From: Thysanoteuthis rhombus
Taxonomy: Eukaryota > Mollusca > Cephalopoda > Oegopsida > Thysanoteuthidae
NCBI GenBank assembly: GCA_963457665.1
Contig: OY735202.1
Location: 53,465,351 to 53,529,350, forward strand
DNA: 64,000 nucleotides
Direction: 5' to 3'
Shown here: one piece after another, positions 36,301 through 47,600 of the stretch
How positions within the stretch are numbered: the first letter of the stretch is position 1
Layout of the letters: each line of letters starts with the position of its first letter
Made by a program: the position numbers and the translations under genes
The notes under the pieces: model-generated
Database searches by the model: none
Seen by the model: only the letters and a program-made list of their open reading frames with translations
What the model was told of the DNA's origin: nothing

Positions 36301-39300
36301 TTACACCACACCCATGTGAAGAGTTCATTTACATTCAAGATCAATTATGGTCTTTCATCAATATCATAGAGGTTAACATCTGCTTCCAGAAATCTGTATA
36401 CCAGAGGAGTTTCCCAGGAGAGTAAGTAGAACAGAAAATGGAAAGGCTTTCAAGCACTAGGTACAGATTTCAAAGGCACACATCTGCATCTCCTACAATT
36501 GGTAATCAAGTCATTATATGATAGCCCTTTAGCAAGTTCTACATTGACACTGATGACAGTAAGACAACTTGAACGTTCCCGTGCCATTGATGAGTACAGG
36601 TATTTTTTGATGAGTTTAAGTTTTGAAAAATTGTATTCAGCAAAGGTAACTGTAACTGGGAGAGTTGATACAATCCTAAGAGCAACCCAGAGGTTTAATC
36701 AGCGGTCTTGAAGTTGGTTCTTATGCAGAAATATCAGTATCTCCAGGTCAGTTGTCTGTGGTGATAGTTATGGCAGGTTCATGATGTCCTGTACCATCTC
36801 AGATTCATCAACATCCGCTTTTCCCTTTGCAGTCAGTATTTTCTGCACTTCAGTGCAATGTTTTTTTAAAATCCTCTTTAAACATTCATTGAACTGAATG
36901 CAAGCAGCAAATGCAAACTGCTTTTTAGAGCTTCTGAGCCTTCTCTTCTTCAGCTCTGATTCTACATTCAAGGTGTTACAAAGGTTCTTGGCAGTTGACA
37001 CCACCTCAGTGCTGGAAAAAATGTCACAGCACACAACAGAACAAATCAAAGTCTGAGTGAGGCAACTTTTTCTGCAAGGGCTTCTACTTTGGCAGCTGGA
37101 TCATTCACACACACACAGCTTGCATAGTCTCCATGAGAGCTTCTCTGAATTGCTTTTGAACATTCTTGAGTCTGCTTTCCCATCTAACATTACTCCAAGA
37201 TTTCAGCATCAGTTCTAGTCAAAATGAGGCTCCTGAAAAGAAAGTGAAGAGCTTCTACAAAAAGCAAAAAAGTCTAATTACATCCTGGGATGACTTAACA
37301 GCATCAGCTATAACAAGATTCCCTGTATGTGCTCCACAAGGACTAAACAATGCTCTTTAATTTTTGGCAGTTGGGCCTAAACACCTTGCTTCAAATATTA
37401 GTTCCATTTAGTTATTTCTTAAACTTGACAAGAATGGCATTGGACTGGCTGAGGCCAGTTGTTACAACCACATCCACATACCAAGGAAGTATTCCTTGAT
37501 GTCTAGTCTTGGTTCCAAACAGACAATCTACACAGTGATTGACATCTGCTCTTTGTGGTGTAACATTTTGCATCTTGGATATGGGAAACAGAGATCTGTT
37601 TTTGTGAACATGAACTTAATCAGTTCATTTTGCCTCTCCTGTCCAAGATAGTGTACCTGTTTTTTTCATCCTTCTACTTTGGCCATATGATTTTCTATCA
37701 CAGAATCAAACTTACTCAGTAGCTCAACTTCCTTAAAGAAGTTTCCATTTACTGGTTCATAGAAAAACTGCGCTTCTTATCTCTGGAGTATGAAGGCTGT
37801 CAAGAAAGTCCCAGTTTCTGTTGCATTCATCAGATTAGTGATCCTTGCAAGTTTCAAATCTGGTCAAATGCAGGACTTTATTCCTACTAACTATGACCCC
37901 TCCCCTTGGCAGCAAAGGGATACCTGAGCCCTTATCATACAGCCAAGAGTGAACTCAATTAGCTGCCATATGTTCAGGGAAATTTGTTCTTCTGCGTGTG
38001 AGGCAGACGTGCCAACCATTACACTATCTGAGAGGACAGAGACATAGAAGAAAGGCCCTAAGAAGACAAATTCCTTGAGGCAAGAGAGAGATTGCCATTA
38101 GGCATTTGTAAACATCTATCCATCTCTGCCTCTAGTATTGTCAATCCCTGTTGGTCTGTTGTCATGTTCATCCTTAGCTGTCCATCCAGTTACATCTCAC
38201 ACAGTATTTTGTATCATCTGGTCTACATTCATAGACCCTATTGTTTATGTTGGTCTAAATCAGTGGTTCCCAACCTTTTTTACTCCTTGCATTACTCCAA
38301 ATACTAAAAAAATTAATGTCCTCCCTTATTAGTTTTTTAATTTCATATAATGTGGCACATCTATGCTTTTGCATATATATAATTAAATTCATACTCATCA
38401 ACCAAATCTTGCATTTTGATCAATTCAAAAGTGACAGTGGATGCCACTGGTTATTAATCATCCTTTTCTACAGGTACAATAAACCCCCAACTCAACAGAC
38501 CACCTCCTTGAGCCAATTTTTCCTTATTTAGCCAATAAAAATCAACAATAGCGGTTAACCGAAAATCTTCTCATTTAAAAAATAAAAATAATTAGCTGAT
38601 TTAATTTTATTCCAAAACTCAAAACATACATTAACCCTAACCCCAATCCTTGATATCTCTAAAAAATAAATTTAGCTGAAATTGGTGGAAAAATTTGAGC
38701 CATTTTTTGAAGGTCAGACAAAGCAAATCAAACTATTTAAGAAAATTATTTTTCTATAATTTTCATTTTTTACTCAGATCAATAAACTGAATTTTAACCA
38801 AAACTTTTGCTTTGAGAATATTTTTGGAGCCAGATACTAATTTTTCTTCAAGTAAATCCATAACGAATTACATTCTAAAAAAAAAAAAATGTACCATGTG
38901 GATTTTGTTTTACTTCTCAGACATACGGTATCAGGTGAAAATTCCATCATTATTATTTATTTATTGAATAAAAATGCCTCAGTGGGCATCTCTGTAAAAA
39001 ACTCACATTAGAAATACATATTTAATATTTAAATACCCATTAATTCAAACGGTAAAAACATAATAAAAAAACTACAAGTCTAACTCAACCAGTACAGAGA
39101 AAGATTTACGAGGTACATTTTATTTATTTATTTTTCCTATTTCAGTAGATGATAGTAGTTATGAGGTCAATAAAATTCAGGGAGTTTATCCTTCATATGA
39201 TCTCAATAAATGTATATTCTATATCATATTAAAGATATCTTTGCATCAAAATATTTGAATATGAATTTTTAAAAAATAAAAAAGGCAGAAAGGTCCTTTC

Positions 39301-42300
39301 CTCGGTAACATTTATTTTAGCAGACATTCGCAATTAACAGACAACTACCCACCCCTATTAGTCTGTTGAACTAAACATTTACTGCAGTTGAAGCTGAAAA
39401 GGCAAGGCAAGGAAGGTTATTGTTTTCGTAACAGACCAAGAGCAGTGTGATGAGAGGGGTAGGGGCGCCAAAATTCCTTTTATCACTTTGAGAAGTTATG
39501 TATATCTTGTATTACTTAGCTAATAGTTGTTTTATAGGGTCTATTGTAATTATGAATCATTTTTTTTTCAATTTGTCAGGCTGCTTTGAGGCCCCTTATA
39601 TATATATATGATACCCTATGCACAGCGCTCGTATGATATATACACCCTATACCTATATGTGGAGAATCTAGATGTTTTGACATGTTTCTAGACTCAATTT
39701 TAGATATAAACCTGAAAATATTGTCTGCCTACTCAAAACAAGAACAACTATTTTTTCTTTGCTATTTTGTAGTTAACTTCAAAACAAAAACTATTTTTAT
39801 TGTTCTGCAGTTAAAAGTCTAATTCTCTATCGGTATGCTAAGTTTTATATTTCTTTGCTTATTTTCAATTGAGGTATATTTTTTCTTTCATGAAAATAGG
39901 AAAGAAAAAAATTGATCAAAATGATAAATTTGAAATATCTCAAATGTAAATAATTACCCTTTACAGTTTTTTTTATTACTATTCTGCATCAAATAAGGCT
40001 AAAAACGAGAAGTTTGACAACCAATTACTTCGAATATTCTTTCATGATAAAAGATCCTCTGATAAATGGGGCACAAATATTTTGCAATGAACTTTGCATT
40101 TCTGTTTGTTTACCCAGTCTTAATGTTGTCAAAGGAGCGTAATAATAGATAAAATTCTGTTATTCATATAGCCTTTATTCAACTAGGTGCAAACACTGCT
40201 ATTTTATCATATTTTGAATGAATTCTAGAGGTGGCTCAGCCCCCACAGTCAAAACCATGGTGTGGCTATAGGTCCTGTGCCCTCCCTCCACCCTTGATCT
40301 GCTGCCACTGTATCTTGGTAAAATAAGATGCTTCTAAAATCATGTCCTGTCATTTTGCTGAATAATGTTTTATTACGCTTACACTTTGCCAAAATAATTA
40401 AACACAATCTTGAAGCTGGTTTTTAGATGTTATAAATTTTACATTTCTATCAACACCAAATCACTTAAACAACAGAAAAATTAAATTCTAAGAAATAATA
40501 ATTAGAAATCTTACAAAAATAGAGTAGGCCTTAGACATTTGATTTGAAGAAAACTAATCAATTTAATAAGTGACTGGATTTAGATAAAACTTGAAATATA
40601 TTGAAATTTAAAATTACACTTCTTTGCTGCAGGAGTAGTTGGATTGTAATGATATTTTTCTCTGACAGATTATCTTTGCTTATACGGATGTAAAATATGG
40701 TAGTATACAAACAACCTTATTTTATACCCATATAAGTTGGAATTAGCTCATCTCAGGTAAAGATTTCTGAACATGTTTTCACCAACTAATAGAGCATCAA
40801 AATAAGCAAAAACAATTTTTTGTGGGTATAAACTAGCTTCAAAAACATCTCTGTGATGGTGAAAGATTCTTATCTACATTCATAGTGTAAGCGAGGAGGC
40901 ATTATATTCTACTTTTAGTGAGGATTTTTCACTATTTGAGTATATGAATTAGATGACATAAACATGCATAATTTTTACTATAATTCATGTTCTTAAGTTG
41001 TCAGGAAATCAACTGATTTAAAAACAATCTTGTATATAAGTTTTTTTTCACATCTAATATCTGTCAGTCACCGAATAAAACATTTCTAGCTGATAATAAA
41101 AGTAAATAAACTAAAACCTTGACTTTATAAGAAGATGTCAACATTATCAAAGATGATTTTTTTCTCCACTACGCATTTCTATCAAATCAACAAAATACCA
41201 TACTAAAAGTTCCAAGAAATCCTGGCAGAAAATCCAAAATGGCTGCCAATTTGAGCTTTCTAAGTTGTTTGGGGCCAGAAAACCCAATGTTTGTGCAGAT
41301 CTCATGATATCTAGGTGGACATAGAATTGTGTTAGCTTTGCAACAGTGTATCTTGTCAATTTGAATCTGTTGTGCAAAAGAAGTTATAGCCAAAAATGTG
41401 AGGGTAGGTATTGTTAATTAGAGTACGTCACGAAAAAAAATTTTGAAAAATGATATTTGAGGTACTACTGCACATTTACAAGTCAATAAGAGACAAGTTA
41501 TCAGAATTTATGAGTCAATAGAGGATATAGAAGAATGCACTGAAGTATAGGATTGTCTTAATAAATATACAATGGTTGGCAACATGATTCTTGAAACTTC
41601 TCAGAAATGCACTGAGGAGGAAAAAATTGTTTCAATTTTTACAAATCTTGGTCCCAAATTGGGCTAGTTTGCCTGGACTAAAAGAAAACATGATATTTTT
41701 TGTTTACAAATGTTTTTTTCAATATTCAAATTTCATTGAATTTTTTTTAATACTTCAAAGGAAGCAACCCTCATAGAATTTTTTCAATGAAATAAAGGAT
41801 GAATTTGAAAAAAATGATACTATGGAAAATATCACTTTAAATGTATTTTCTATGAATTTATTTTTTGTTATCAGTTACGGAAGCTTATAAGTAGGACAAT
41901 CGAGCACCCTTTTGGCTGACCTGCATTTGAACTGAACAGATATGTGACTTCTGCTCTATTGCAACACCTAATGCTACAAATTTATCACTCTTTTCATTTT
42001 GAGCCCAAATATTTCCCTTCTTTAAAAAAAAATGTTTCTAACAGGAAAATCAAGAGATAGCAGTAACATTAAATTTATTATTATTATTACCTGAATACCT
42101 GAATTTTCTTGAAATTTCAAATGCAGGCTGTCTGCTCTAGGAATCATCTCTATTGAACATAATGTTGCCAGATCTCTTGATTCTGATGTTTGTGTCAATA
42201 AGTTTGCTGACTAAAAAGCTTGAAAGAAATAACTCTTTTTTAGTCTTGATAATCATTCTGCATCAAAATTATGGTATACTGTCAAGAGAAACATTATTTT

Positions 42301-45300
42301 TGTACTCTGATAGGCAAGTAATGCTCAGCTAGAGCCTAGACTCAAATATATAATATTTGGTGGTGCATTTCTGACATCATCATGTGAGTATAGTGTAATC
42401 ATATTTAACTCTTATGTAAATACATTAATGATGTGATCAGTTTGTTTTTGTACTTCGTTACAGCAGCTTTGATAAATATTATACTTATAGGTTTGGAGCA
42501 TACTTATGTATTTTTGTTTTGTTCCAAGTGAGATACTTGTAATCCAATGCAAAACATTAATATGTCCACACAGATTTGTTGTACCCTTTATAACCAACAC
42601 CAAGTTATTTCTCCAAATTAAGAAGACTTAAAAATGTTTTTATTTATTCAGCAACAATATGGCCATTCATTTTCATAGCTAACTAGATAATATTTTTGGC
42701 CATAAATTTAGCCAAAGAAGAAACAAATTCTGCTGATATTTTGCAGTTTTTGGAGCTGTTTTAGCGAAAAAAAAATCCAAATTAGGGTCATCCATTTTAG
42801 AGCCAATTCATTCACTTCCCTTGTACTTTTTCTGAAGTAATTCAGGAAGAGATGAAGGTCAGGATCAGTCAAAGCTTAGCAAACTACAGAGGAAAAATAT
42901 TTTTCATAATGTCAATCTACCAAATATTGCCATAAGAATATTTTTACTTAATACTAAAATTCTTTTTTTTTCAATAAATCAAATCTAGCAAGTTCAATGA
43001 AAGTAAATGTAATTTGTTCTGAAGTGTTAGCTATAAAATTACCCAAAAGTGGAAAAGATCTAGCTGATTTTAGCAAAAAAAAAATCAAATTTGTAATGGT
43101 TACACAAGTATGGGGTTCCATATAAAAGTTTGGTGGGGGCCTCATTACCTCTTGTTGTGGCAATTCCATAAAGTTTTTGATAGGGAAAATGATATTACAG
43201 AATAGTATACTTATTCCCAATAGCAAGATGTATTAACACTTTGAACCGCCTATAAACTAAAACAGTAAATGCCACAACTGTGAATGAATTTAAAGATTAT
43301 TTGAGCATCAACTCTTCTATGCCAACTAAATACACCTTTTACGCACAGGTACAGCAAGTTGAGAGTGAGTATCTGATGCCAAGCAACTATACTTTCATGA
43401 CCCTGTTGCAAAAAGATTTCCATAAGACCATCAAGATTATGAAAGGTTACGCAACATGTTAGAGGAAGTAAGTTTGGAAACTGAATTGTAAGGTTTAGAT
43501 ACAAATTCAATGATGCTCTTTCATAGAATCTAAAATATTGAATGCAATGGAAGAATGAATATCGCAACATCAAATAAATCCTTCAAATAACAATAGAAAA
43601 GTTCTAATGGGGATGAAAAATAGCATAATGAAGAGAATCAAAAAGGAATACTACGGATATTAATTATGCTTATTAACCACAATGGGAAAGGACTAGGAAA
43701 GGTACAAAAGAGAAAATAACCAGGTTAAATCAATGTTGAGGAACCAAATTAAAACATTTGAAAAGATTGAGGTGCATTTGAAAACAATCAATGAAAAGGA
43801 CTGGAAATTTACTCATTCCAAGTTTAAATCAAATTCCAAAGTATCTGATCTAAAGAGGGGAAATAGAAGCTGCACCAAAACATAAGAAAAAGTAGATATC
43901 CTGAACAAATTTTTCAGTACAAAATTTACAGAGGAGGATTAAACAGCTACATCACTGATCAATGCTACAAAACAGGTATTAAAAGAGATAATGGTGCTTG
44001 ACACATTAAAACAATCCAAGTCACCAGGTCTGATGGCTTGCACCAAGAGTTCTAAGAGAAATCGCTGATCAGACTGCAAAGCCACTCAGTATAATATACT
44101 GAGAAAACCTCTGAACAGGTGTCATTCCCAATGCTTGAAGACTAGCTCATGACCCTCCAATCAGCAAAAAAGGCAGAAAAGAACATCAGACCCATAAATC
44201 TGACTTTGCAGGTGAATGGAAAGACTGATTAAGAATGTGCTAATTGACCACTTAACTAAAAAATGGATTATTATTACCAGTTCAGAATAGTTTTAGAGAA
44301 TGCGTGTTGCAATGCTCTTTATAAAGCCAAGTCAGGCCAATCTTTGAATATTGTGCACCAGTTAGGAACCCTTATCAAGTACCTACTGTATGAAAGTACA
44401 AAGCCAAGAAATACAGTTAGAGACGTAACTTGAGAACAAATCATAGAACACTTAAAGGTTCTTGACCTCCCAACAAAACAATAAAATGATGAAAAATCAT
44501 TTACTTTACACAAGAAATACATATTTTTCAACATAATCAACATCCTTGTCAATTCACTTACCCAACATTCCTCCAATAATCAAAAAGATCAAATACTATA
44601 CACGGAAAATTTCAGATTAAAAAAAATCAGCTACATGTCAAGCTACGATCTTATTGATCCTATCTTGAATACATTGAAGAATTTGATGAACCATCATTCT
44701 TTTTTTAATTTAGTTCATTCAATCAAACCTGATTGATTACCATATGGTGTAGACGCTGATAAAAGTGGATACGTTTCAATTCTCAACTTACAGCTTCCAT
44801 GAAAAGTTTTGAGTGAGTGACAAAGACAAATGCAGAAATGAAATCTGAATTGTCACATACAGTGCCTCCTACTGAACCGTATATGCTCTAACACCAAAAG
44901 GTTGATTATGACCAACATATATTTAGGATCAAAAAGTGTTCATTCTAAAACCTAAAAGGCATTGTCTGTTGAGTTGAAGACGGACTTGGATTCATTAACC
45001 TGCTGAATTAGCCATTATTACTACGCTGGAAGATTTTGGAAGAATTAACAAAATCGCAATAAATAAACAAGACTTAAACAGGACGTGTTTCATTTACAGT
45101 TAGGCGTTGGCTCTTCGGAGGACCACTCACTGGACACCAGACGGGGACGGACAACAGTTATGGGTAAAAGAATAAACCCCTGCTCTAAGGAGTTATAATT
45201 AAGAGTAACTCAAACTTTTATTTATCATAGCAGCAGGAACCGAAAAAAAAAGGTTCAAGGACAGAGGAAGCATTCCTTTTAATAGTTGGTGTAGAACTCT

Positions 45301-46232
45301 AAACGAATTTTCCATCTAGAGGCAACACCTTGTTTATTTTTACAACCAAATCATTTGAGCAACAACTGAGATATATATATATATATATATAACATTATAG
45401 CTAAATAAATTCATACACAAAATTGCAAACTATAAGTTTACGAAATTATATCGTCTGAAGTTCGGTAATATATGAGAAGTAAATCAAAATTCAATATTGT
45501 TGACATTCGATTTGACAAACATCAAAATTCAAAGATTCCATCCTTATCAGCTTCTGTGAAAGCAGGCGGGGTTGATAGATCAATAAATACTTTATCCCTG
45601 TTCCAAACATTAAATGATGAATAGAACTAAAAAAATATTCTTAAATTCTCTTCAACTTGTGATTGATCACCGATCATATTTTGTGTGCCCTGGAAAATCA
45701 GCATGACACAATGGCACAACACTTCACCCAACTAACAATATCATTGATATTTTTTTTAAAGCGTTATGCAATCAATTGTTGTTCACGAATTGCAAAATAA
45801 ATTAATTCTTTCCTAAAATCAACATTCAATTTTAAACTCTAAATTGAATATCCTGTTTAGCAAAATGACACATGGCTTTGTTTTACTTTTTGATTTGAAC
45901 TCATTCATTAGCTTTTTATTTTTATTTTAAAAAATTGATTTACCTGGATTTAACGCTGTTTTCTGTCTACCTCGCCAGATCATTGATGTTCCGAGATCAT
46001 CGGATGTTGTTTTTAATGAATTTTCTTCCACATTATTTTTTTTAAAAATAAAGGAGGTTGCGCACTGTAAATTTAAATAGGATGGTAAAACGAGTAAAAT
46101 CAAAGCTCCTATCAAACTAACGACAAATGCAGTACTTAGTATCAAGTGCGACATTATATCAGGTGAAATTTTAGAATCAAGTAGTTGTTTGAATGACTGA
46201 AACATTTTGTTGTTGACACTGTCGTGCTCCAT
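26430..46232 (-). CDS. FICD: FICD: Fic-domain AMP-transferase/de-AMPylase of the ER, 3 coding exons, 461 aa
   Basis: FICD (HYPE) is a type II ER membrane enzyme that AMPylates and de-AMPylates the Hsp70 chaperone BiP, tuning it to unfolded-protein load. Exons on the - strand are 46232-45944, 32258-32062 and 27329-26430. Splice phases (1, then 0) join cleanly to 461 residues, against 458 in human. Order: cytosolic N-terminus, membrane segment (~29-53), lumenal linker, TPR helices (~98-162), linker helix with ALIASP (163-168), inhibitory helix TNAIEGN with Glu231 (human Glu234), then the Fic core with catalytic loop HPFYDGNGR starting at His360 (human His363). Both the inhibitory Glu and the catalytic His/Asp/Asn/Arg are present, so a bifunctional, regulated enzyme is expected. 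Introns are 13.7 and 4.7 kb and full of mobile elements, none of which breaks an exon. Confidence 0.96.
27867..28073. mobile_element. MITE with long terminal inverted repeats
   Basis: Outer arms: ATGCAGTGAGTGCAAAAAGT on the left; the right end read on the - strand is ATGCAATAAGTGCAAAACGT. Inner arms: CTTCAAAATTGACAGAATTT with GGACCAAAGATT on the left, matched in inverted orientation by 27986-28018 on the right. Together this makes a ~207-bp foldback element with no coding capacity. GTGAGTGCAAAAA at the end resembles Tc1/mariner-type termini; a similar phrase is at 57920. Confidence 0.75.
29153..31040 (+). mobile_element. Degraded hAT transposon, ZBED5/GTF2IRD2-like transposase
   Basis: The left end near 29153 reads GAGGGTTGGGCAAAATACAGCC, like the GGGGTGGGCAAACTACGGCC ends of this hAT group. 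An ATG at 29363 opens a BED-like finger ([13 protein letters not shown]). It is followed by [24 protein letters not shown] (the DDE-region Asp), [57 protein letters not shown] and a hATC-like tail near 30880-31040. Many stops and frameshifts interrupt it, so it encodes no working transposase. It is inserted in FICD intron 2 opposite to the gene. The right terminal repeat was not found. Confidence 0.85.
31523..31720. repeat. Degenerate 40-bp tandem repeat, 5 copies
   Basis: GGGGTCAAAATT or a variant recurs at 31523, 31563, 31603, 31642 and 31681, each followed by GG(G)GAA and a run of T's. The regular 40-bp spacing survives in spite of point changes. The ORF at 31582-31866 is this repeat read through. 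Confidence 0.85.
32062..32258 (-). CDS. FICD: FICD exon 2: TPR region (residues 97-162)
   Basis: Acceptor CTATTTTCAG (ending at 32259) and donor GTAAGG at 32061. It encodes [20 protein letters not shown], then [20 protein letters not shown], a TPR helix pair and part of the next, ending LYCK. The last codon joins directly to ALIASP of exon 3, as LYxRAL does in other FICD proteins. Confidence 0.94.
32354..32729 (-). mobile_element. tRNA-headed SINE with 94-bp inverted ends
   Basis: Arms 32354-32447 and 32636-32729 are inverted copies with essentially no mismatches over 94 bp. Between them, on the - strand, lies a tRNA-like head (32630-32550), then a ~100-bp body, then the left arm. The element then ends in a short (AAT)n run at 32345-32357, like a SINE tail. 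So the normal tail of a tRNA-derived SINE also occurs, inverted, in front of its head. Each arm contains CTGACGA, a 6-bp GGCCGT/ACGGCC stem, and GAAAC, a hammerhead-like core. No protein is encoded. It sits 96 bases upstream of FICD exon 2 (in the sense of the gene). Confidence 0.75.
32550..32630 (-). ncRNA. tRNA-derived SINE head (A and B box)
   Basis: Starting GGACACA, it has A box TAGCGCAGTGG and B box GGTTCGATCCT. The anticodon stem ATCAGA/TCTGAT encloses an 18-nt loop instead of 7. The T-arm is CTAGGTTCGATCCTAG. The acceptor ends match only partly (GGACACA against TGTGAGA), so this is a pol III promoter-bearing tRNA relic, not a functional tRNA gene. Confidence 0.6.
33860..35010. other. 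Unassigned intron stretch with Ser/Phe-rich shadow ORFs
   Basis: Several ORFs on both strands have no recognisable family. A short CATTCTCAGATTCATATTCTGG unit is repeated at about 34636-34685. The - strand may carry a decayed reading frame, but I could not identify it. Confidence 0.35.
35018..35460 (-). pseudogene. CCHC zinc-knuckle (CNBP-like or gag-like) pseudogene fragment
   Basis: On the - strand, successive CCHC-type units are visible across two or three frames: [12 protein letters not shown] (~35435-35400), [34 protein letters not shown] and [10 protein letters not shown]. The regular spacing and the [14 protein letters not shown] linker are those of the multi-knuckle CNBP/ZCCHC family. 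Several ligand Cys are changed (to Tyr or Phe) and frames shift, so the copy is dead. It lies inside FICD intron 1 on the same strand, with no introns of its own, which suggests retroposition. A retrotransposon gag origin is the alternative. Confidence 0.55.
36490..37800 (-). mobile_element. Degraded hAT transposon, ZMYM1/DUF4371-like transposase
   Basis: Read on the - strand from ~37790: [20 protein letters not shown] (37740s), [20 protein letters not shown] and IKEYFLG in shifting frames, then [19 protein letters not shown] near 37360-37300, [13 protein letters not shown] near 37170, then [20 protein letters not shown] (ORF 37049-36768). The C-terminal hAT dimerisation segment [30 protein letters not shown]...[13 protein letters not shown] lies at 36700-36520. 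Stops and frameshifts are frequent. The + strand ORFs here are shadows. This is a hAT lineage different from the BED-type copy at 29-31 kb. Confidence 0.85.
38261..38300 (+). repeat. Isolated hAT-type terminal sequence
   Basis: CAGTGGTTCCCAACCTTTTT is a typical hAT end reading rightwards, so it cannot be the near end of the transposase copy on its left. No matching right end was found. Confidence 0.4.
38301..43860. other. Long unassigned stretch of FICD intron 1
   Basis: AT-rich with poly-A/T runs and a short (TA)n at 39598-39609. At about 40236-40312 the - strand begins CAGTGGCAGCAGATCAAGGG, another possible hAT-like end. No coding domain was found. Confidence 0.4.
43860..44315 (+). mobile_element. 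CR1-like LINE reverse transcriptase fragment
   Basis: In two alternating + frames: [13 protein letters not shown] near 43890, then [13 protein letters not shown] and [18 protein letters not shown] near 44000-44090, and later HQTHKSDF and KNGLL near 44185-44270. These match the fingers/palm entry of CR1/L2-type RT (KSPGPDGxHPRxLKE...ANVxPIFKKG...NYRPISL). Indels and stops in every line show it is long dead, and the catalytic FADD part is missing. Confidence 0.75.
44316..45943. other. Unassigned intron stretch
   Basis: A short (TA)n run is at 45369-45392. The - strand ORF at 44576-44319 has no convincing family. The rest is non-coding. Confidence 0.4.
45944..46232 (-). CDS. FICD: FICD exon 1: N-terminus and membrane anchor (residues 1-96)
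   Basis: ATG at 46232 ([16 protein letters not shown]). The frame is open upstream to a GTG at 46286 but no earlier ATG is in frame. A hydrophobic segment [20 protein letters not shown] at ~30-49 is the type II anchor. The exon ends CCAG before donor GTAAAT, phase 1, which pairs with the phase of exon 2 to make a Glu codon. Confidence 0.9.
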
Positions 46233-46500
46233 TGTTAAAAGCCTTCTACGCCATTTTGCCTCCAATCGATATGTACACGACAACACTAAGAAAGTAAGCT
46301 GAGTTGGTAATTTTTCACATTACTCATTTCACTGTTATTAAATCAAAACACAAAAATTCATTTAGATTTTTTTTCACTTCATATCGAAATGGATTAGTTT
46401 TATTAAATTGAATTATCCGAAAGTCGAATCACATCTTGTAGCTTGTAACTTCGTACGTAAACATTTCAAATTTACGAGCCAAGCGGTGATATATGAAAGA
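46233..46500 (-). promoter_or_regulatory. Candidate FICD 5' UTR and promoter
   Basis: Immediately upstream of the FICD ATG. CpGs are enriched compared with the surrounding DNA (TCGAATC, TTCGTACGTAAAC, TTTACGAGCCAAGCGG at 46423-46488). No TATA box is obvious. The 5' end of the transcript is not determined. Confidence 0.4.
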
Positions 46501-46929
46501 CAATCCCTACTTTTATAAAATTCCTGATTTGTGTTTAATCCATATAGTTGGTCTAAAAAGAAATTCTGATGATAATTTGTTTTAAGTTTAATTTGTTAAG
46601 TAATAATTTTGAGTGTAATTTAAAATAGAAAATAAAAAGTTTTGACGATGATGATGCATTCAAGTTTTCCACTTTTATATTTTGTGTCATAAAAATAGAA
46701 ATATTGAAAAACAAATAATTGTCACGGGCAATCATGTTGATAGCAAAAAAAGAAAGAAATTTTGAGGGAGTGATTACATTATTCTTTACAATAGAAATGT
46801 CTTTATTTCATCAATTATTTATTTTTAACACTTAACTTTAATCTAAAATGTTATCATCATCATGTTCGAGTCTGTCATTGGACACAGACTCTGAACGACT
46901 TGAGACATCCACTTTCTGACTTTCCACCT
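46501..46929. other. Unassigned flank upstream of FICD
   Basis: AT-rich, with no recognised feature. Confidence 0.4.
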
Positions 46930-47600
46930 CGTACTGATCACTCTCTGACCAACTTCAGTGTATCAGCTACGGAAGTTTCCTGTCTCGTCCACAGTATGGA
47001 GTCAGGTAACCTTATAACATTCCAGTGGTAGCTCTCAAAAACCTTTTCTTTATATGGCATTTCTGACAGGGTATATACAATCATGGGGTCCTTTCTGTCT
47101 GAGATAACCATGCGGTGGCTGTTGGTGGCCAATCCTCAGGGGTTCATGGTATCTATGCTGGTGTATCTCAGGGCTCTATCCTTGGTCCCACTCTCTTCCT
47201 GATGTTCATAAATTACCTGCCAGACAATATCATCAGGTCTTTTGGTTAACATTTTGCACATGATATCATGCTTTATAACCATTCTTCTAGGGACTTTAAC
47301 CACCATAGATCAGAGGAAAGATCAGATGCTATCTGAGACAGTTGATTGGGGGGGGGGGGCTTGTGTCATTCAATAAAACTAAAACAAAGCTCCTGTCTTT
47401 CTATCATCATTGCAACATCGCTCGATTTCCCCAAATCCAGGTGGGCCTTTGATTCGATAAACTTTTTGGCCCCAAGTTCATACCAGACCAGTTGTCTTAT
47501 TTGTTGCCTTGGACGAAGCAAGAGTGCTTTCCTGCTGGATTTGATTTCCATCTTTTCAAATTCTGGGTCAGTAAACATCTTGTAAACCTGAAATTACTTA
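46930..47600 (+). mobile_element. Jockey-like non-LTR reverse transcriptase fragment
   Basis: The + strand reads YAGVSQGSILGPTLFLMFIN then YLPDNIIRSFG at 47155-47250, the QGSxLGPxLF motif block of jockey/CR1-group RTs. The expected YADD site, two codons on, has decayed to an AHDIMLYN-like string. Further on, SFNKTKTKLLSFYHH (about 47360-47410) matches the VxFNxxKTxLLSF motif. Many stops and a run of 12 G's at 47347-47358 interrupt it. Confidence 0.75.

Larger units (their letters stand above)
32259..45943 (-). other. FICD intron 1 (13.7 kb)
   Basis: Bounded by donor GTAAAT (45943-45938) and the acceptor at 32259. It contains a tRNA-headed palindromic SINE, a CCHC pseudogene, a ZMYM-type hAT and a CR1-like RT fragment. 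Long parts (32.8-35.0, 35.5-36.4, 38.3-43.8 and 44.6-45.9 kb) show nothing recognisable. Confidence 0.9.

Noticed and set aside
44319..44576. - strand ORF considered as a mariner transposase C-terminus
   Set aside because: Only a short DVDYVEK-like phrase in another frame resembles mariner, with no DDE motifs or terminal repeats.
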